Virus record (IMG/VR): IMGVR_UViG_3300036401_000032
Span: 1-44,355 of that record
Length of the DNA: 44,355 nt
From: a virus
Strand: one strand, 5' to 3'
Shown here in pieces: positions 1 through 7,237 of this stretch. Position numbers and translations under genes: made by a program. Numbering within the stretch: position 1 is the stretch's first letter; each line of letters begins with the position of its first letter. Below the pieces are notes generated by a model. The model was not told the origin of the DNA, searched no databases, and worked only from the letters and a program-made list of their open reading frames with translations.

Positions 1-646
1 GGTGGCAAGTTTGCCAGAATCTGTGCTATTGGATTTTGCCCCTGTGCGCCCTGTTGAGGTTGACCGCCTTGTGCCCCGGGTTGTGCTGGTGCGCCTCCCT
101 GAACCGATTGTGGACCTTGTGCAGTGCCTTGTGGCGCGCCTACGCCTTGAGCGGTCTTGGCTTGCATTTCCTGTGTAATAGCCTGCCAGTCTTCCGGCTT
201 AATAACAACTTCCGTAAACGCTTGCTCCAATACCCGAAGCATAATTTGAAGCGTCGCTCCGGGAGCCGCTTGCGCAAACTGACCCACAGCTTGGGCGATT
301 TGTACGGCTTCCTTTTTCTTGAATACACTGTTGGGTTTCTCCATTGACCCGGCTACGATTTCAACGCTGTACCGACCATTAAATTCCACCATTGACATTT
401 GACGCCACGCAAGCGCAAATGTAGGCCCGACGAGATTGACTACATCGTCTTGTGTTAAGTTTTGCACAGACAATTCTGCAAGCGAATGTGCAATTGCAGC
501 TACTACGTCTTCGACAACATCGACCTTCGCGCCAACGGAAAGCTTCATGGATTCTTGGTAGGTATTAACAGCGTCTTCATTTGTGTTGGTTTTAAATTGT
601 ACGCCTCTAAGCGCATCAGACGTGTTCGTAATTCGATTGATAGCAT
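1..646. repeat. Diverged direct repeat, left copy (pairs with 43710-44355)
   Basis: Bases 1-646 align without gaps to 43710-44355, with 37 mismatches by eye (about 94% identity). Most differences are silent in the portal reading frame. A true terminal repeat would be identical, so this looks like a circular or circularly permuted genome whose contig ends were drawn from two related strains. A real second partial portal copy is the alternative. Confidence 0.85.
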
Positions 647-2186
647 CAAGGAGGCTCTGCTTATCAAATAACTCCTTGTACTGATCCATCCGCGGAACGA
701 TTGGTTCAATAAGATCACTGACCTTCTTCTCGCCCGCTTTGACACCAATAACATGTTTCGCGTCACCTGACCCTTCACCGCGGACGGCGTTGATGAGCTT
801 TTCGATTTGGTCACTGTCCACCATGTCTGAGTTATATAGAAAGTAGTCGAACACAGACGTTCGCATTCGCTTCATTTTGCGATTGATGTCATTGATCGCA
901 TCTTGTTGATCCATGTAGTATGCAGTTTCGCCTACAGCGACCGTGCCGCCGGTGGACATCGTGTAACCGATAATGAAATACGGGAAAAATCGACTGATCA
1001 CCAATGGATCGTCCCATACCCACAACGGCCACGACCAATCGTCACGCTGAAATAGCATAACGCGACGTGCCACCTTGTCCCATACAATATAACACTCGGT
1101 CGTATACATGTTGAGATAGGCCGTGCGCTCGTCGTCGGTATGATGCGTTGACTGTGACCCTGATTCGATAGCTTGTAAGACTAAACCGAGTCCGTCATCA
1201 CGCCGTCCATCTGCCGTGTTAAATGCAGCCTTATGCGTCGGCTTATAAACCAATGTACGTGCGCCTGCAGACGTTTCCTTGATACCGCCATCGTTGCCGA
1301 CAAGGTTATTCGAGTTTGAGTCATTCTGAGTCGCTGGGTCCGGTATAGTGTAACGCTCTGTCAACATCGCTGTGGACAAGAAACAACGTTCAGCCATCCA
1401 ATCCGCGTCGCTGCCATCTTGCTGTTCAGCATATGGATCGATGATAAGATTATGCGGAAGCACATTACAAAGCGACGGGCCGGATGGTTTCAGTACTTCC
1501 ATTGATAGTTCAAGTGCTTCAAGCTTGCCGTAGATCAGTTCGACTTGTTCTTGAGTTTTCGCCGATGCAAGTTCGTCTGTTAACGATTGCATCTGTTGAA
1601 CAGCAATCTCCCGCGAGTCGTTTTTCTTCGTCCAGTCAAGTTTCAGAACGCCAAAATTGGTAAGCAAACCGACACCAACGGCCTTCTTAATCTTGGGCTT
1701 CGCATTAAGACCGTTTTGACCTCGAATAAGAGTATTGAGAACTTTTTCGAGCGACTTGGTAAATGGTTCTTCAACTTCGTCGATTGTACTACATGTGACA
1801 TCGGGATTTTTGCTGTAAACCGCAGGCAACATAATGTTAAGATTGGAAAACATAATGTTTTCCGTGCCGTCACCACGCTTAAACAGTCCGCGTGTGGACT
1901 CGATGGACTTGTTCTGATTGTTATTGTAATACTTAAACACTTCATCCCAAATGATCACAACTTGTTCGTATGCAGCGATAGCAGCAGTAACCTTTTTCTC
2001 CCACAACTTACCAACGGAAGAGCTTATTGCGATACGACTACCTTCGTAAATACGATAAACTGGCGCCGGTTCCGTTGACTTCGCAACACCTTGATCGCCA
2101 ACATCATTCGTGTCAACGTTGAACACGTCAGTTGCATCGACTCCGGTCGGACCTAAATCATCGCCACGATCATAAAAATCTGACAT
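1..2186 (-). CDS. Portal protein, N-terminal three quarters (runs off window start)
   Basis: This is the dodecameric head-to-tail connector through which DNA is packaged and ejected. The frame is open from the ATG at 2184-2186 to the window edge; the 3' end of the same gene appears at 43478-44355, and on a 43.7-kb circle the full protein would be about 805 residues. The N-terminus is acidic (MSDFYDRGDD). A portal-like stretch around residues 235-260 contains PHNLIIDPYA followed by DADWMAERC, similar to the conserved DP-S/A-A...A-W region of large podovirus portals. The gene lies directly downstream of the large terminase, as usual. The start has no clear Shine-Dalgarno: a copy of the 13-bp palindrome (2189-2201) ends two bases before the ATG. 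The C-terminus is rich in Gln, Gly and Pro. Confidence 0.85.
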   Translation of the reverse strand, partial: MSDFYDRGDDLGPTGVDATDVFNVDTNDVGDQGVAKSTEPAPVYRIYEGSRIAISSSVGKLWEKKVTAAIAAYEQVVIIWDEVFKYYNNNQNKSIESTRGLFKRGDGTENIMFSNLNIMLPAVYSKNPDVTCSTIDEVEEPFTKSLEKVLNTLIRGQNGLNAKPKIKKAVGVGLLTNFGVLKLDWTKKNDSREIAVQQMQSLTDELASAKTQEQVELIYGKLEALELSMEVLKPSGPSLCNVLPHNLIIDPYAEQQDGSDADWMAERCFLSTAMLTERYTIPDPATQNDSNSNNLVGNDGGIKETSAGARTLVYKPTHKAAFNTADGRRDDGLGLVLQAIESGSQSTHHTDDERTAYLNMYTTECYIVWDKVARRVMLFQRDDWSWPLWVWDDPLVISRFFPYFIIGYTMSTGGTVAVGETAYYMDQQDAINDINRKMKRMRTSVFDYFLYNSDMVDSDQIEKLINAVRGEGSGDAKHVIGVKAGEKKVSDLIEPIVPRMDQYKELFDKQSLLDAINRITNTSDALRGVQFKTNTNEDAVNTYQESMKLSVGAKVDVVEDVVAAIAHSLAELSVQNLTQDDVVNLVGPTFALAWRQMSMVEFNGRYSVEIVAGSMEKPNSVFKKKEAVQIAQAVGQFAQAAPGATLQIMLRVLEQAFTEVVIKPEDWQAITQEMQAKTAQGVGAPQGTAQGPQSVQGGAPAQPGAQGGQPQQGAQGQNPIAQILANLP

Positions 2187-2188
2187 GA

Positions 2189-2201
2189 GTTTGACTCACA
2201 C
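2189..2201. promoter_or_regulatory. 13-bp palindrome acting as portal gene leader
   Basis: Read on the minus strand it is GTGTGAGTCAAAC followed by TC and the portal ATG. No purine-rich Shine-Dalgarno lies between the palindrome and the start. The same 18-base arrangement precedes the genes starting at 15573 and 33515. Confidence 0.7.
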
Positions 2202-2217
2202 TGAGGGGTTTCGCCGA

Positions 2218-2237
2218 CCCCCGCCTTCGCGAGGGCA
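2218..2237. repeat. 20-bp GC-rich repeat, copy 1 (inverted copy at 11520-11539)
   Basis: CCCCCGCCTTCGCGAGGGCA lies between the terminase stop and the portal start. Its exact reverse complement occurs at 11520-11539, also between genes. The core GCCTTCGCGAGGGC is nearly self-complementary, so it may form a small hairpin. A 20-bp identity 9 kb apart is not expected by chance. Confidence 0.8.
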
Positions 2238-2242
2238 AGACT

Positions 2243-3763
2243 TCACGCTCCCGATGACCTATCGCCCATTTCTACTTCATGCCATTGCATCCATTTCTTA
2301 GGCAATGCTTCTTTCGGCGTCACGATTTTGCTCACGTCTGGCAAATACGAAAGCATGTATTTCAACGTATTCATTGCATGATCGTTCGTGTCGGCTGGCT
2401 CGTCGATACGCTGACCCAATGGGTTTTGTTTCCAGTAATACGTATTGAATTCATCCTGAATAAAAGGCAAATCGTCACAAAAATAAATCAATGGCCCAGG
2501 GTCTTCGCCGGTGATGATATGCGGTATTCCCTTCCGGCCATTCAGATACGAGTTTACTTTGGCGATACCTGTAACAATATCGTTACTTGCCGGCCGCATC
2601 CACAGTCCCATCTCCTCGAACAACTTAGCGATAGTGCTGCCTGTCTCCCGCAGTCCTGCGACAACAACCTTTTTAAAAATAGCTGGGTCTGCGTGAATGC
2701 GTCCGTTAAACATAAGCATTCCTGAGTATTTGGCTCGGATGCGCCTAATTTCATCGGGCTGTTTGTCATATGAAAAGTCCGTCTTGTAGTAACCGTCGAG
2801 CACTATTACTCGACCCATATGGTCCACGAAAGCCAGCAGATAACAACTTGGTGACACGATACCAAAGTCGTACGCCTCGATAACTTGCACCTGGACGTGA
2901 TGCAGAAGGCAATCTGCTAAATAGTGTTCAGCATCTTTGCGTGTGAGAGTATGAGTCACGTGGTCATAGTCTGGATGGACAAGACCCTCGAACGCTACCC
3001 ATTTGCCAAGTAGATAGCGGTCACGCATTTGACCCTTGAATGTCGCTTCAAGGGTTCTGATGTAGTCATCGCTAAGGTTACTCTTATTAGCATACGTATC
3101 ACTTTCGAATAATTCCAGAATTGGTAATTTCGTATCTTCATATACAAGTAGCTTTTCAGTGCGCTGTCCGGTTTTCAGCCACAACAAATACGGTTGCACA
3201 AGTTCTTTATAGAACCAATTATGTGATGGATTCGCTGTGAGCATAACCCACTGCGGGCCACTTGATGGCATCGACTCGTCGTCTTCATCGGATTGGTAAG
3301 GCGTGTCGCCGCGTAAACGGCCTAACAAATCTAAGAAGTCCTTATGTATGATCCCTGGGTCTTCAACCTGATCGACCCCAATCCAGTCGTACGTAGCAGA
3401 AAGAAGATTGCTCGTTGAACTCCCGTCATCTCGAGAACGTCCACGCTGCGATATGTAACGGAAATTTACTATACTTCCGTTGTGCATATAGCAAGTGTTA
3501 TCCTCTTGTGTTGGTTTCTTTTTGATCCACGATGCGGGACACCATTTAAAAAACTCTCTACGAAGTGTGTCGTTGAGCTTAGGATATGTTTCACGAGCTA
3601 GCAGGCCATTGGAACCTGGATAGTCCTTGACCAGCTTAAGTGCCTTCACTGACAACGCTGCGGTCTTACCATTCGCAAACGCCCCACCAAAAATCTGTAC
3701 GCGTGCTCGGCTCATGTGGAACCGATACTGCACAGAACCTTCGATGAGTTTGTAGTTAGGCAT
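2243..3763 (-). CDS. Terminase large subunit (packaging ATPase and nuclease)
   Basis: This is the motor that cuts concatemeric phage DNA and pumps it into the prohead. At 506 residues it is normal length. The ATPase half shows a Walker A loop GGAFANGKT (26-34), a Walker B region ending GVDQVED (129-135, with Asp131 and Glu134) and a coupling motif LTANPS (175-180). The RNase-H-like nuclease half shows Asp299 in EAYDFG, HADP (357-360) and Asp461 in the C-terminal DHAMNTLKYM. The minus-strand start has an AGGA-type ribosome site. It lies downstream of the small subunit and upstream of the portal, as in most podoviruses. A 13-bp palindrome (3778-3790) precedes it. Confidence 0.93.
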   Translation of the reverse strand: MPNYKLIEGSVQYRFHMSRARVQIFGGAFANGKTAALSVKALKLVKDYPGSNGLLARETYPKLNDTLRREFFKWCPASWIKKKPTQEDNTCYMHNGSIVNFRYISQRGRSRDDGSSTSNLLSATYDWIGVDQVEDPGIIHKDFLDLLGRLRGDTPYQSDEDDESMPSSGPQWVMLTANPSHNWFYKELVQPYLLWLKTGQRTEKLLVYEDTKLPILELFESDTYANKSNLSDDYIRTLEATFKGQMRDRYLLGKWVAFEGLVHPDYDHVTHTLTRKDAEHYLADCLLHHVQVQVIEAYDFGIVSPSCYLLAFVDHMGRVIVLDGYYKTDFSYDKQPDEIRRIRAKYSGMLMFNGRIHADPAIFKKVVVAGLRETGSTIAKLFEEMGLWMRPASNDIVTGIAKVNSYLNGRKGIPHIITGEDPGPLIYFCDDLPFIQDEFNTYYWKQNPLGQRIDEPADTNDHAMNTLKYMLSYLPDVSKIVTPKEALPKKWMQWHEVEMGDRSSGA

Positions 3764-3790
3764 AAGTTTGGTTCCTGGTGTGACTCACAC

Positions 3791-3994
3791 CTAGCGACGG
3801 ACGTTGGTAACAACTTGCCATGAATTGGCTAGCGGACTCATTGCCTGGTACACAACTCCGGCAGCTGAGTCAAGATACCGCTCACCAGCATACATGGGGA
3901 CGACGGCCGCAGGAGCACCACCACCGCTACGGTTGAAGTGATCCCACGGCAAGTCCTTCGGATTATTCCCGCTCTTGTCTGTTACAAACGTCAT
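3791..3994 (-). CDS. Small conserved-type phage protein, unknown function
   Basis: This 67-residue protein starts MTFVTDKSG behind a good GGAGTAAATGAA ribosome site. Its second half (AGERYLDSAAGVVYQA, then W-Q-V-V near the end) resembles short beta-strand domains that recur in phage structural and fibre proteins, in which a strand pair ends in a Trp. That is only a pattern resemblance. It sits between the small and large terminase genes in the late operon, six bases after the preceding gene. Its TAG stop is directly followed by the palindrome at 3778-3790. No catalytic or membrane signature is visible. Confidence 0.7.
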   Translation of the reverse strand: MTFVTDKSGNNPKDLPWDHFNRSGGGAPAAVVPMYAGERYLDSAAGVVYQAMSPLANSWQVVTNVRR

Positions 3995-3999
3995 TTCAT

Positions 4000-4233
4000 T
4001 TACTCCGTTGGGGCGTCATCGACGAGAATCAAATCGATGCCACCGGCCCGTAATGCTGCAAACTCTTCGCCTGTTAGCAGTACCTTGTCGCCGACAGCGG
4101 CAGCTTGGTAGTCGTCATCGCTATGATCGATAGATGTCTCCGGGTCGTACTTAAACTTCTCGAAGACTGCACCTTCAGTTAGCACGTAGCACTGTACGTG
4201 ACCCCCTTTCGTTCGCTGTGTGTTTCCAGACAT
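4000..4233 (-). CDS. Small acidic hypothetical protein
   Basis: This 77-residue acidic protein starts MSGNTQRTKGG behind a strong AAAGGAG ribosome site at normal spacing. The C-terminal half (GDKVLLTGEEFAALRAGG) looks like a small folded domain. There is no signal peptide, membrane segment or recognised family. It is in the late operon between the two terminase subunit genes, and the upstream gap contains palindrome copy 4251-4263. It could be a head-joining or decoration protein, but nothing in the sequence decides that. Confidence 0.7.
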   Translation of the reverse strand: MSGNTQRTKGGHVQCYVLTEGAVFEKFKYDPETSIDHSDDDYQAAAVGDKVLLTGEEFAALRAGGIDLILVDDAPTE

Positions 4234-4262
4234 GACACTTACTCCTTTCGGTTTGACTCACA

Positions 4263-4943
4263 CTACGTACTGTCATCAACGGAGATTCCGTTGACCTCGA
4301 TATGCGTATCATCACCTTTCATGATAACGATACGCAATTCGTTCTGCTGCTGATTCACTCTCGCAGCTTCATCCTTTGGTCGAACACCAGCGCGATCCAA
4401 TATATCAATACCAGCACGAAGTTTGTTCGACTCCTTTGTGCCGTTGACCATAACATCGTGAACGGTGTCCAACGCAGCGTCGGCGTATGATGCGATCCGT
4501 GCCGACAAGAGTTTCGATCTTGCGTTAACAAACTCGTTGGACACGATATCAAAAGTTTCGGCATAGGCTGCATGGCTCCGTATCGATCTCACGTCATGCA
4601 CTGTAAGGGTAAGTAGTTCGGCGATCTCTCGATCAGACAAACCAAATACCGTATACACGAAAACAACCGCAATCCCTTTCAGGATATTCGGCTGGCCTGG
4701 TAGTTCCTTGATCGTCCGTTTCCTTACCGGCCGATAAGCCTTCGCCTTGGATTCGGTCTTGGCATCTGCTTCCGGTCGTGCAAACATACGTTCCGGTTGA
4801 ATGACTCGACCTTCGGCGGTCACGTATGGATCGCCATCGATAGCGAGAGTACGGGAGACTGGGGTTGTTGAAGACTCCCGCACCCCGATTGAAGGCTGTT
4901 TTGCCGCAACAGTCCTCAATGGCTTTTTTGGTTTTGTCGTCAT
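4263..4943 (-). CDS. Terminase small subunit-like DNA-binding protein
   Basis: This protein probably recognises the packaging site and loads the large subunit. It has 226 residues, with a disordered basic N-terminus, then about residues 85-135 a helix-turn-helix-like region (LSDREIAELLTLTVHDVRSI), then a helical oligomerisation stretch and an acidic tail ending VDDST. The order (DNA-binding N-half, helical core) and position upstream of the large terminase fit a small terminase. The sequence is divergent and two small genes lie between them, so another DNA-binding role is possible. Its TAG stop shares its last base with the 13-bp palindrome at 4251-4263. Confidence 0.75.
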   Translation of the reverse strand: MTTKPKKPLRTVAAKQPSIGVRESSTTPVSRTLAIDGDPYVTAEGRVIQPERMFARPEADAKTESKAKAYRPVRKRTIKELPGQPNILKGIAVVFVYTVFGLSDREIAELLTLTVHDVRSIRSHAAYAETFDIVSNEFVNARSKLLSARIASYADAALDTVHDVMVNGTKESNKLRAGIDILDRAGVRPKDEAARVNQQQNELRIVIMKGDDTHIEVNGISVDDST

Positions 4944-4955
4944 CGATTTAGCTTC

Positions 4956-5138
4956 CTATGTCATCGATATCGGGAACACACGTAAGCCAATGATGACGAG
5001 CATCACAAACAAGAGGAAGCCGCCACCGATACCCCAACCCAAACCCCCTGGCTGATTTAATCGAGGGTAATACGTAACACCCCCGAATATAATCATCAGG
5101 AACAGGCAGAGCCAGTACAAGATGTTGAGAAGACTCAT
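4956..5138 (-). CDS. Small two-helix membrane protein (holin-like candidate)
   Basis: The start chosen is MSLLNILYWL because a GAGAGGAAA ribosome site lies seven bases upstream; an in-frame ATG at 5151-5153 would put that site inside the gene. The 60-residue product has a hydrophobic N-terminal helix (about residues 2-20), a short Pro/Gly-rich loop (YYPRLNQPGG) and a second hydrophobic helix (about 33-54). Two closely spaced membrane helices in a late operon fit a holin or other lysis accessory, but no family motif proves it. Palindrome copy 5156-5168 lies upstream. Confidence 0.7.
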   Translation of the reverse strand: MSLLNILYWLCLFLMIIFGGVTYYPRLNQPGGLGWGIGGGFLLFVMLVIIGLRVFPISMT

Positions 5139-5182
5139 GGCGTTTCCTCTCATTGGTTTGACTCACACTGCTAACGGTCGTT

Positions 5183-5572
5183 TCACCGACCGAATGGACT
5201 TCCATCCTTATTCGGCGGCGGGTTTGCACCAAACGTTGTCCGCGTCGAATATGTCAGCAAGTCGTTCAGCGTCTCGGTTTGGTCGGCGGCTGTCGTTGCC
5301 CGATTGACCAGATAGTTATTGGTAATCGAACGCTTACCACCAAGTTCAACCGATGGATCGATCGTCGGAAATTGTTTCGTTGCAGTCGCACCCGGAGCAA
5401 CACCATCCAACGCACGTAAAATTTGGCGAAGCGGCAACATTGTCTGCCGTCCAAATCGCCTTGAGATGTTGTTACGGGTCGAGCCTCGTCCACTGACTTG
5501 CGTCAATTGCACAAGGCCAAACGAATCACCGAACAATCCACCCTTGACGTTGGCAACCGCGCTAATAGTCAT
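5183..5572 (-). CDS. Hypothetical late protein
   Basis: The ATG at 5570-5572 (MTISAVANVKGG) is preferred over upstream in-frame starts because it has an AGGAAGG-type ribosome site, and the upstream stretch is antisense to low-complexity codons of the neighbouring gene. The 129-residue product is soluble looking and has no recognised domain. Features include a Gly/Ser/Arg-rich N-terminal part, PGATATKQFPTIDPS near the middle and a polar C-terminus ending KDGSPFGR. The start overlaps the previous gene's stop by 11 bases, implying translational coupling. Confidence 0.7.
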   Translation of the reverse strand: MTISAVANVKGGLFGDSFGLVQLTQVSGRGSTRNNISRRFGRQTMLPLRQILRALDGVAPGATATKQFPTIDPSVELGGKRSITNNYLVNRATTAADQTETLNDLLTYSTRTTFGANPPPNKDGSPFGR

Positions 5573-6023
5573 GCTGCGCCTTCCTTCCTCTACGTTGCGA
5601 TGGTTCCTCTGGTGGCGGTGGAGGTTGACCAAAGAATCCAGCCTGAGCGTTTGGATCATTCGGATCATTCGGAGCATTCGGATCGACTACTTCCTCCACC
5701 GGCGGAGCCACGTGCCATGGAATCGTCGCCGGATCACGCACCTTCCCTTGTGCCGCCTTTTCTTCTGCCGCCGCAAGTCTCATTTGCTCGCGTTCCTCAG
5801 TGTACCGCGCCAGTTCGGCCTCACGCTCTTCCTCGGGGAACGTTTCCAAATGTCGCTTCATGTTTTCAGCATCGACTTTCTCTTGCTCCACCCTTAGGTG
5901 AGTCGCAAGTTGAGCACTGCGATCCAAGTCGTATCGCCGCGAGTCGGTTGTTGGCCCTCCGTGTGGCTCGAACACGTTCCCAACAACTTCGTCCGGCTCA
6001 TGTCTTGCAGCAGGCGCTTCCAT
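5562..6023 (-). CDS. Charged coiled-coil protein with DPN repeats
   Basis: This 153-residue protein has a central, highly charged helix rich in Glu, Arg, Lys and Ala (about residues 40-95), likely a coiled coil. A Pro-rich linker follows, then an Asp-Pro-Asn repeat (DPNAPNDPNDPNA) and a poly-Pro stretch before a basic tail. Low-complexity, extended proteins of this kind occur among phage accessory virion proteins. No enzyme motif is present. It is the second gene of the late operon. A degenerate palindrome (6039-6051) and an exact one (6062-6074) lie in the gap upstream. Confidence 0.72.
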   Translation of the reverse strand: MEAPAARHEPDEVVGNVFEPHGGPTTDSRRYDLDRSAQLATHLRVEQEKVDAENMKRHLETFPEEEREAELARYTEEREQMRLAAAEEKAAQGKVRDPATIPWHVAPPVEEVVDPNAPNDPNDPNAQAGFFGQPPPPPEEPSQRRGRKAQHDY

Positions 6024-6082
6024 TTGTCTTCTCCGTTGGCTTGACTTACACCGTGTCGATGGTTTGACTCACACTGTGCCGG

Positions 6083-6583
6083 TTACCGCCTTACTGGTCC
6101 TGGGGCCGATGGCGTTGGCACCAACGTTCCTTCTGCTGGAACGCCAACAATGACCCAACCAGTCTTTTCGGTCCAACCCGTCTTCCATTCGACTTTACGT
6201 TCTGGTTGCCCTCCCGTCGGAGGAATAACCGGAGGTAGATTCGGTGGCAACACGATTGGGTGTGTCGGATGAGGCGGATCGTACGGACCTCCCCAAATCC
6301 CAAGTGGCGGTTGCGAGCCTTCTGGCGGAAAGTAAATCGGCGGTGTAGGAACTGGCCGACCACCAATCGGTACACCATAACCTGGATCGACTGGCCTTTC
6401 AGGAATACCATAACCGGGATCGCCAGCTTGACCCCAATTACCACCACCACCAGGAGCAATCGGATGCGTCGGCCGCAGACCGCTTCCAGGCCCACCAATA
6501 CCCGGAGGATTGTAGCCAGGATCGACCGGACCAGATGGCCCCTGAGCCAACGGCGTAATCAAAGCGAGAAAAGGTTGTGTCAT
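6083..6583 (-). CDS. Pro/Gly-rich repetitive protein, first gene of the late operon
   Basis: This 166-residue protein is about one third Pro and Gly, with repeated PVDPGYG/GDPGYG units (roughly residues 18-75) and PPxxPP runs, ending in a small Trp-containing segment (KVEWKTGWTEKTGW). The start MTQPFLALITPL has a GGAG ribosome site. Similar Pro-rich proteins occur near the packaging genes of alphaproteobacterial podoviruses, to my knowledge without a function. It is the first reading frame after the leftward promoter at 6757-6785, so it should be strongly made; a structural or surface-display role is a guess. Other frames here are by-products of the biased composition. Confidence 0.7.
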   Translation of the reverse strand: MTQPFLALITPLAQGPSGPVDPGYNPPGIGGPGSGLRPTHPIAPGGGGNWGQAGDPGYGIPERPVDPGYGVPIGGRPVPTPPIYFPPEGSQPPLGIWGGPYDPPHPTHPIVLPPNLPPVIPPTGGQPERKVEWKTGWTEKTGWVIVGVPAEGTLVPTPSAPGPVRR

Positions 6584-6635
6584 TTCATTACTCCATAGTT
6601 TGACTCAAACCGAGTCGGGGCCTTCCAAAAGCGGT

Positions 6636-6667
6636 GCTCGACCGACCAGGCGAAGGGTCGATCGAGC
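6636..6667 (-). promoter_or_regulatory. Hairpin in the late-operon 5' leader
   Basis: GCTCGA-C-CGACC pairs with GGTCG-A-TCGAGC around an eight-base loop, with one mismatch. It lies between the leftward promoter and the first late gene, in an untranslated leader of about 165 bases, where it could stabilise the messenger or modulate expression. Confidence 0.5.
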
Positions 6668-6756
6668 CGGTTAAACGGGCGACCACCGGGAGGAACACCA
6701 CAGTCACAGTAGCCTTTTGGCGGACGACTGCACCAAATTCATCCATTTAACAACCA

Positions 6757-6785
6757 ATTATACTACGATTTTAATCCTATGTCAA
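6757..6785 (-). promoter_or_regulatory. Leftward sigma-70 promoter for the late operon
   Basis: On the minus strand TTGACA (6785-6780) is separated by exactly 17 bases from TATAAT (6762-6757), a perfect consensus promoter. Transcription would start near 6750 and run into the virion genes. Palindrome GTATGAGTCAAAC (6803-6815) and a TGCGACA-type palindrome (6816-6832) lie just upstream of the -35 box. Confidence 0.85.
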
Positions 6786-6815
6786 GCTATTTATTCCTAA
6801 AAGTATGAGTCAAAC

Positions 6816-6832
6816 TGCGACATATTGTCGCA
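6816..6832. promoter_or_regulatory. TGCGACA-N3-TGTCGCA operator, site 1
   Basis: TGCGACATATTGTCGCA has perfect 7-bp arms. It is centred about 74 bases upstream of the predicted leftward start site and directly abuts the 13-bp palindrome at 6803-6815. Sister sites occur upstream of the three rightward promoters. Confidence 0.7.
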
Positions 6833-6927
6833 TGATATACACCGTGAACAGAACGTGAACATAGAACAAAACGTGAACCGCGACGAAGCTCTCCGAAGCC
6901 GGAGAGAGCTTGAAAAACTTGTAAGGG

Positions 6928-6944
6928 TGCGGCATATCGTCGCA
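6928..6944. promoter_or_regulatory. TGCGACA-type operator, site 2
   Basis: TGCGGCATATCGTCGCA differs from site 1 at two symmetric positions. It ends 15 bases upstream of the -35 box of the promoter at 6960-6988, centred about 59 bases from the predicted start. Confidence 0.6.
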
Positions 6945-6959
6945 GGTAGAAAATAACAC

Positions 6960-6988
6960 TTGACAAGTCTTGTATTATATGGGATACT
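6960..6988 (+). promoter_or_regulatory. Rightward sigma-70 promoter upstream of the secreted-protein gene
   Basis: TTGACA (6960-6965), a 17-base spacer and GATACT (6983-6988) form a good sigma-70 promoter. The transcript would carry a leader of about 240 bases, including palindromes at 7100 and 7186, before the gene at 7238. Confidence 0.75.
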
Positions 6989-7237
6989 ATTGACTAATGT
7001 GATATCTGTTATCGGCGTAGCCCCAAGGGGATACCAGTAAGTCAACATCACGCCCGGCGAGACATTCCCGTTCACGTTTTGTTCTTTTTAATTTTTTACG
7101 TGTGAGTCAAACCCATAACGAACATCCCCCCCACACTAATCCAGGAGGCGCCAACTCAGTAAATCACAGACGATACAGGCGAACAGTTTGACTCAAACTC
7201 TCAAACCGCAACTATCTCTACATAGGAACTAAATCAA

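Larger units (their letters stand above)
6864..7084. repeat. 15-bp inverted repeat flanking the rightward promoter
   Basis: GAACAAAACGTGAAC at 6864-6878 recurs as its exact reverse complement at 7070-7084, with the promoter at 6960-6988 between them. Two shorter ACGTGAAC/CCGTGAAC units lie just left of the first copy (about 6842-6860), giving an iteron-like cluster. This could be a DNA-loop operator pair or a replication-initiator array; no initiator gene is recognised. Confidence 0.65.

Noticed and set aside
36-347. Plus-strand frame in the left repeat (also 43616-44104)
   Set aside because: It is antisense to the portal gene, with skewed composition caused by the Gln/Ala/Pro-rich portal tail.
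1-646. True direct terminal repeat like T7
   Set aside because: The two copies differ at about 37 positions; a packaged terminal repeat would be identical.
1587-2078. 163-residue plus-strand frame in the portal region
   Set aside because: Antisense to the portal frame; no ribosome site and no plausible protein features.
5573-5677. In-frame N-terminal extension of the gene at 5183
   Set aside because: It is a different frame over the DPN-repeat segment of the preceding gene; the internal ATG at 5572 has a better ribosome site.
6260-6598. 112-residue plus-strand frame
   Set aside because: Antisense to the Pro/Gly-rich gene; an artefact of GGN/CCN codons.
6805-6858. Short frame starting in palindrome 6803 (MSQTATYC...)
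   Set aside because: Seventeen residues spanning an operator; no ribosome site.
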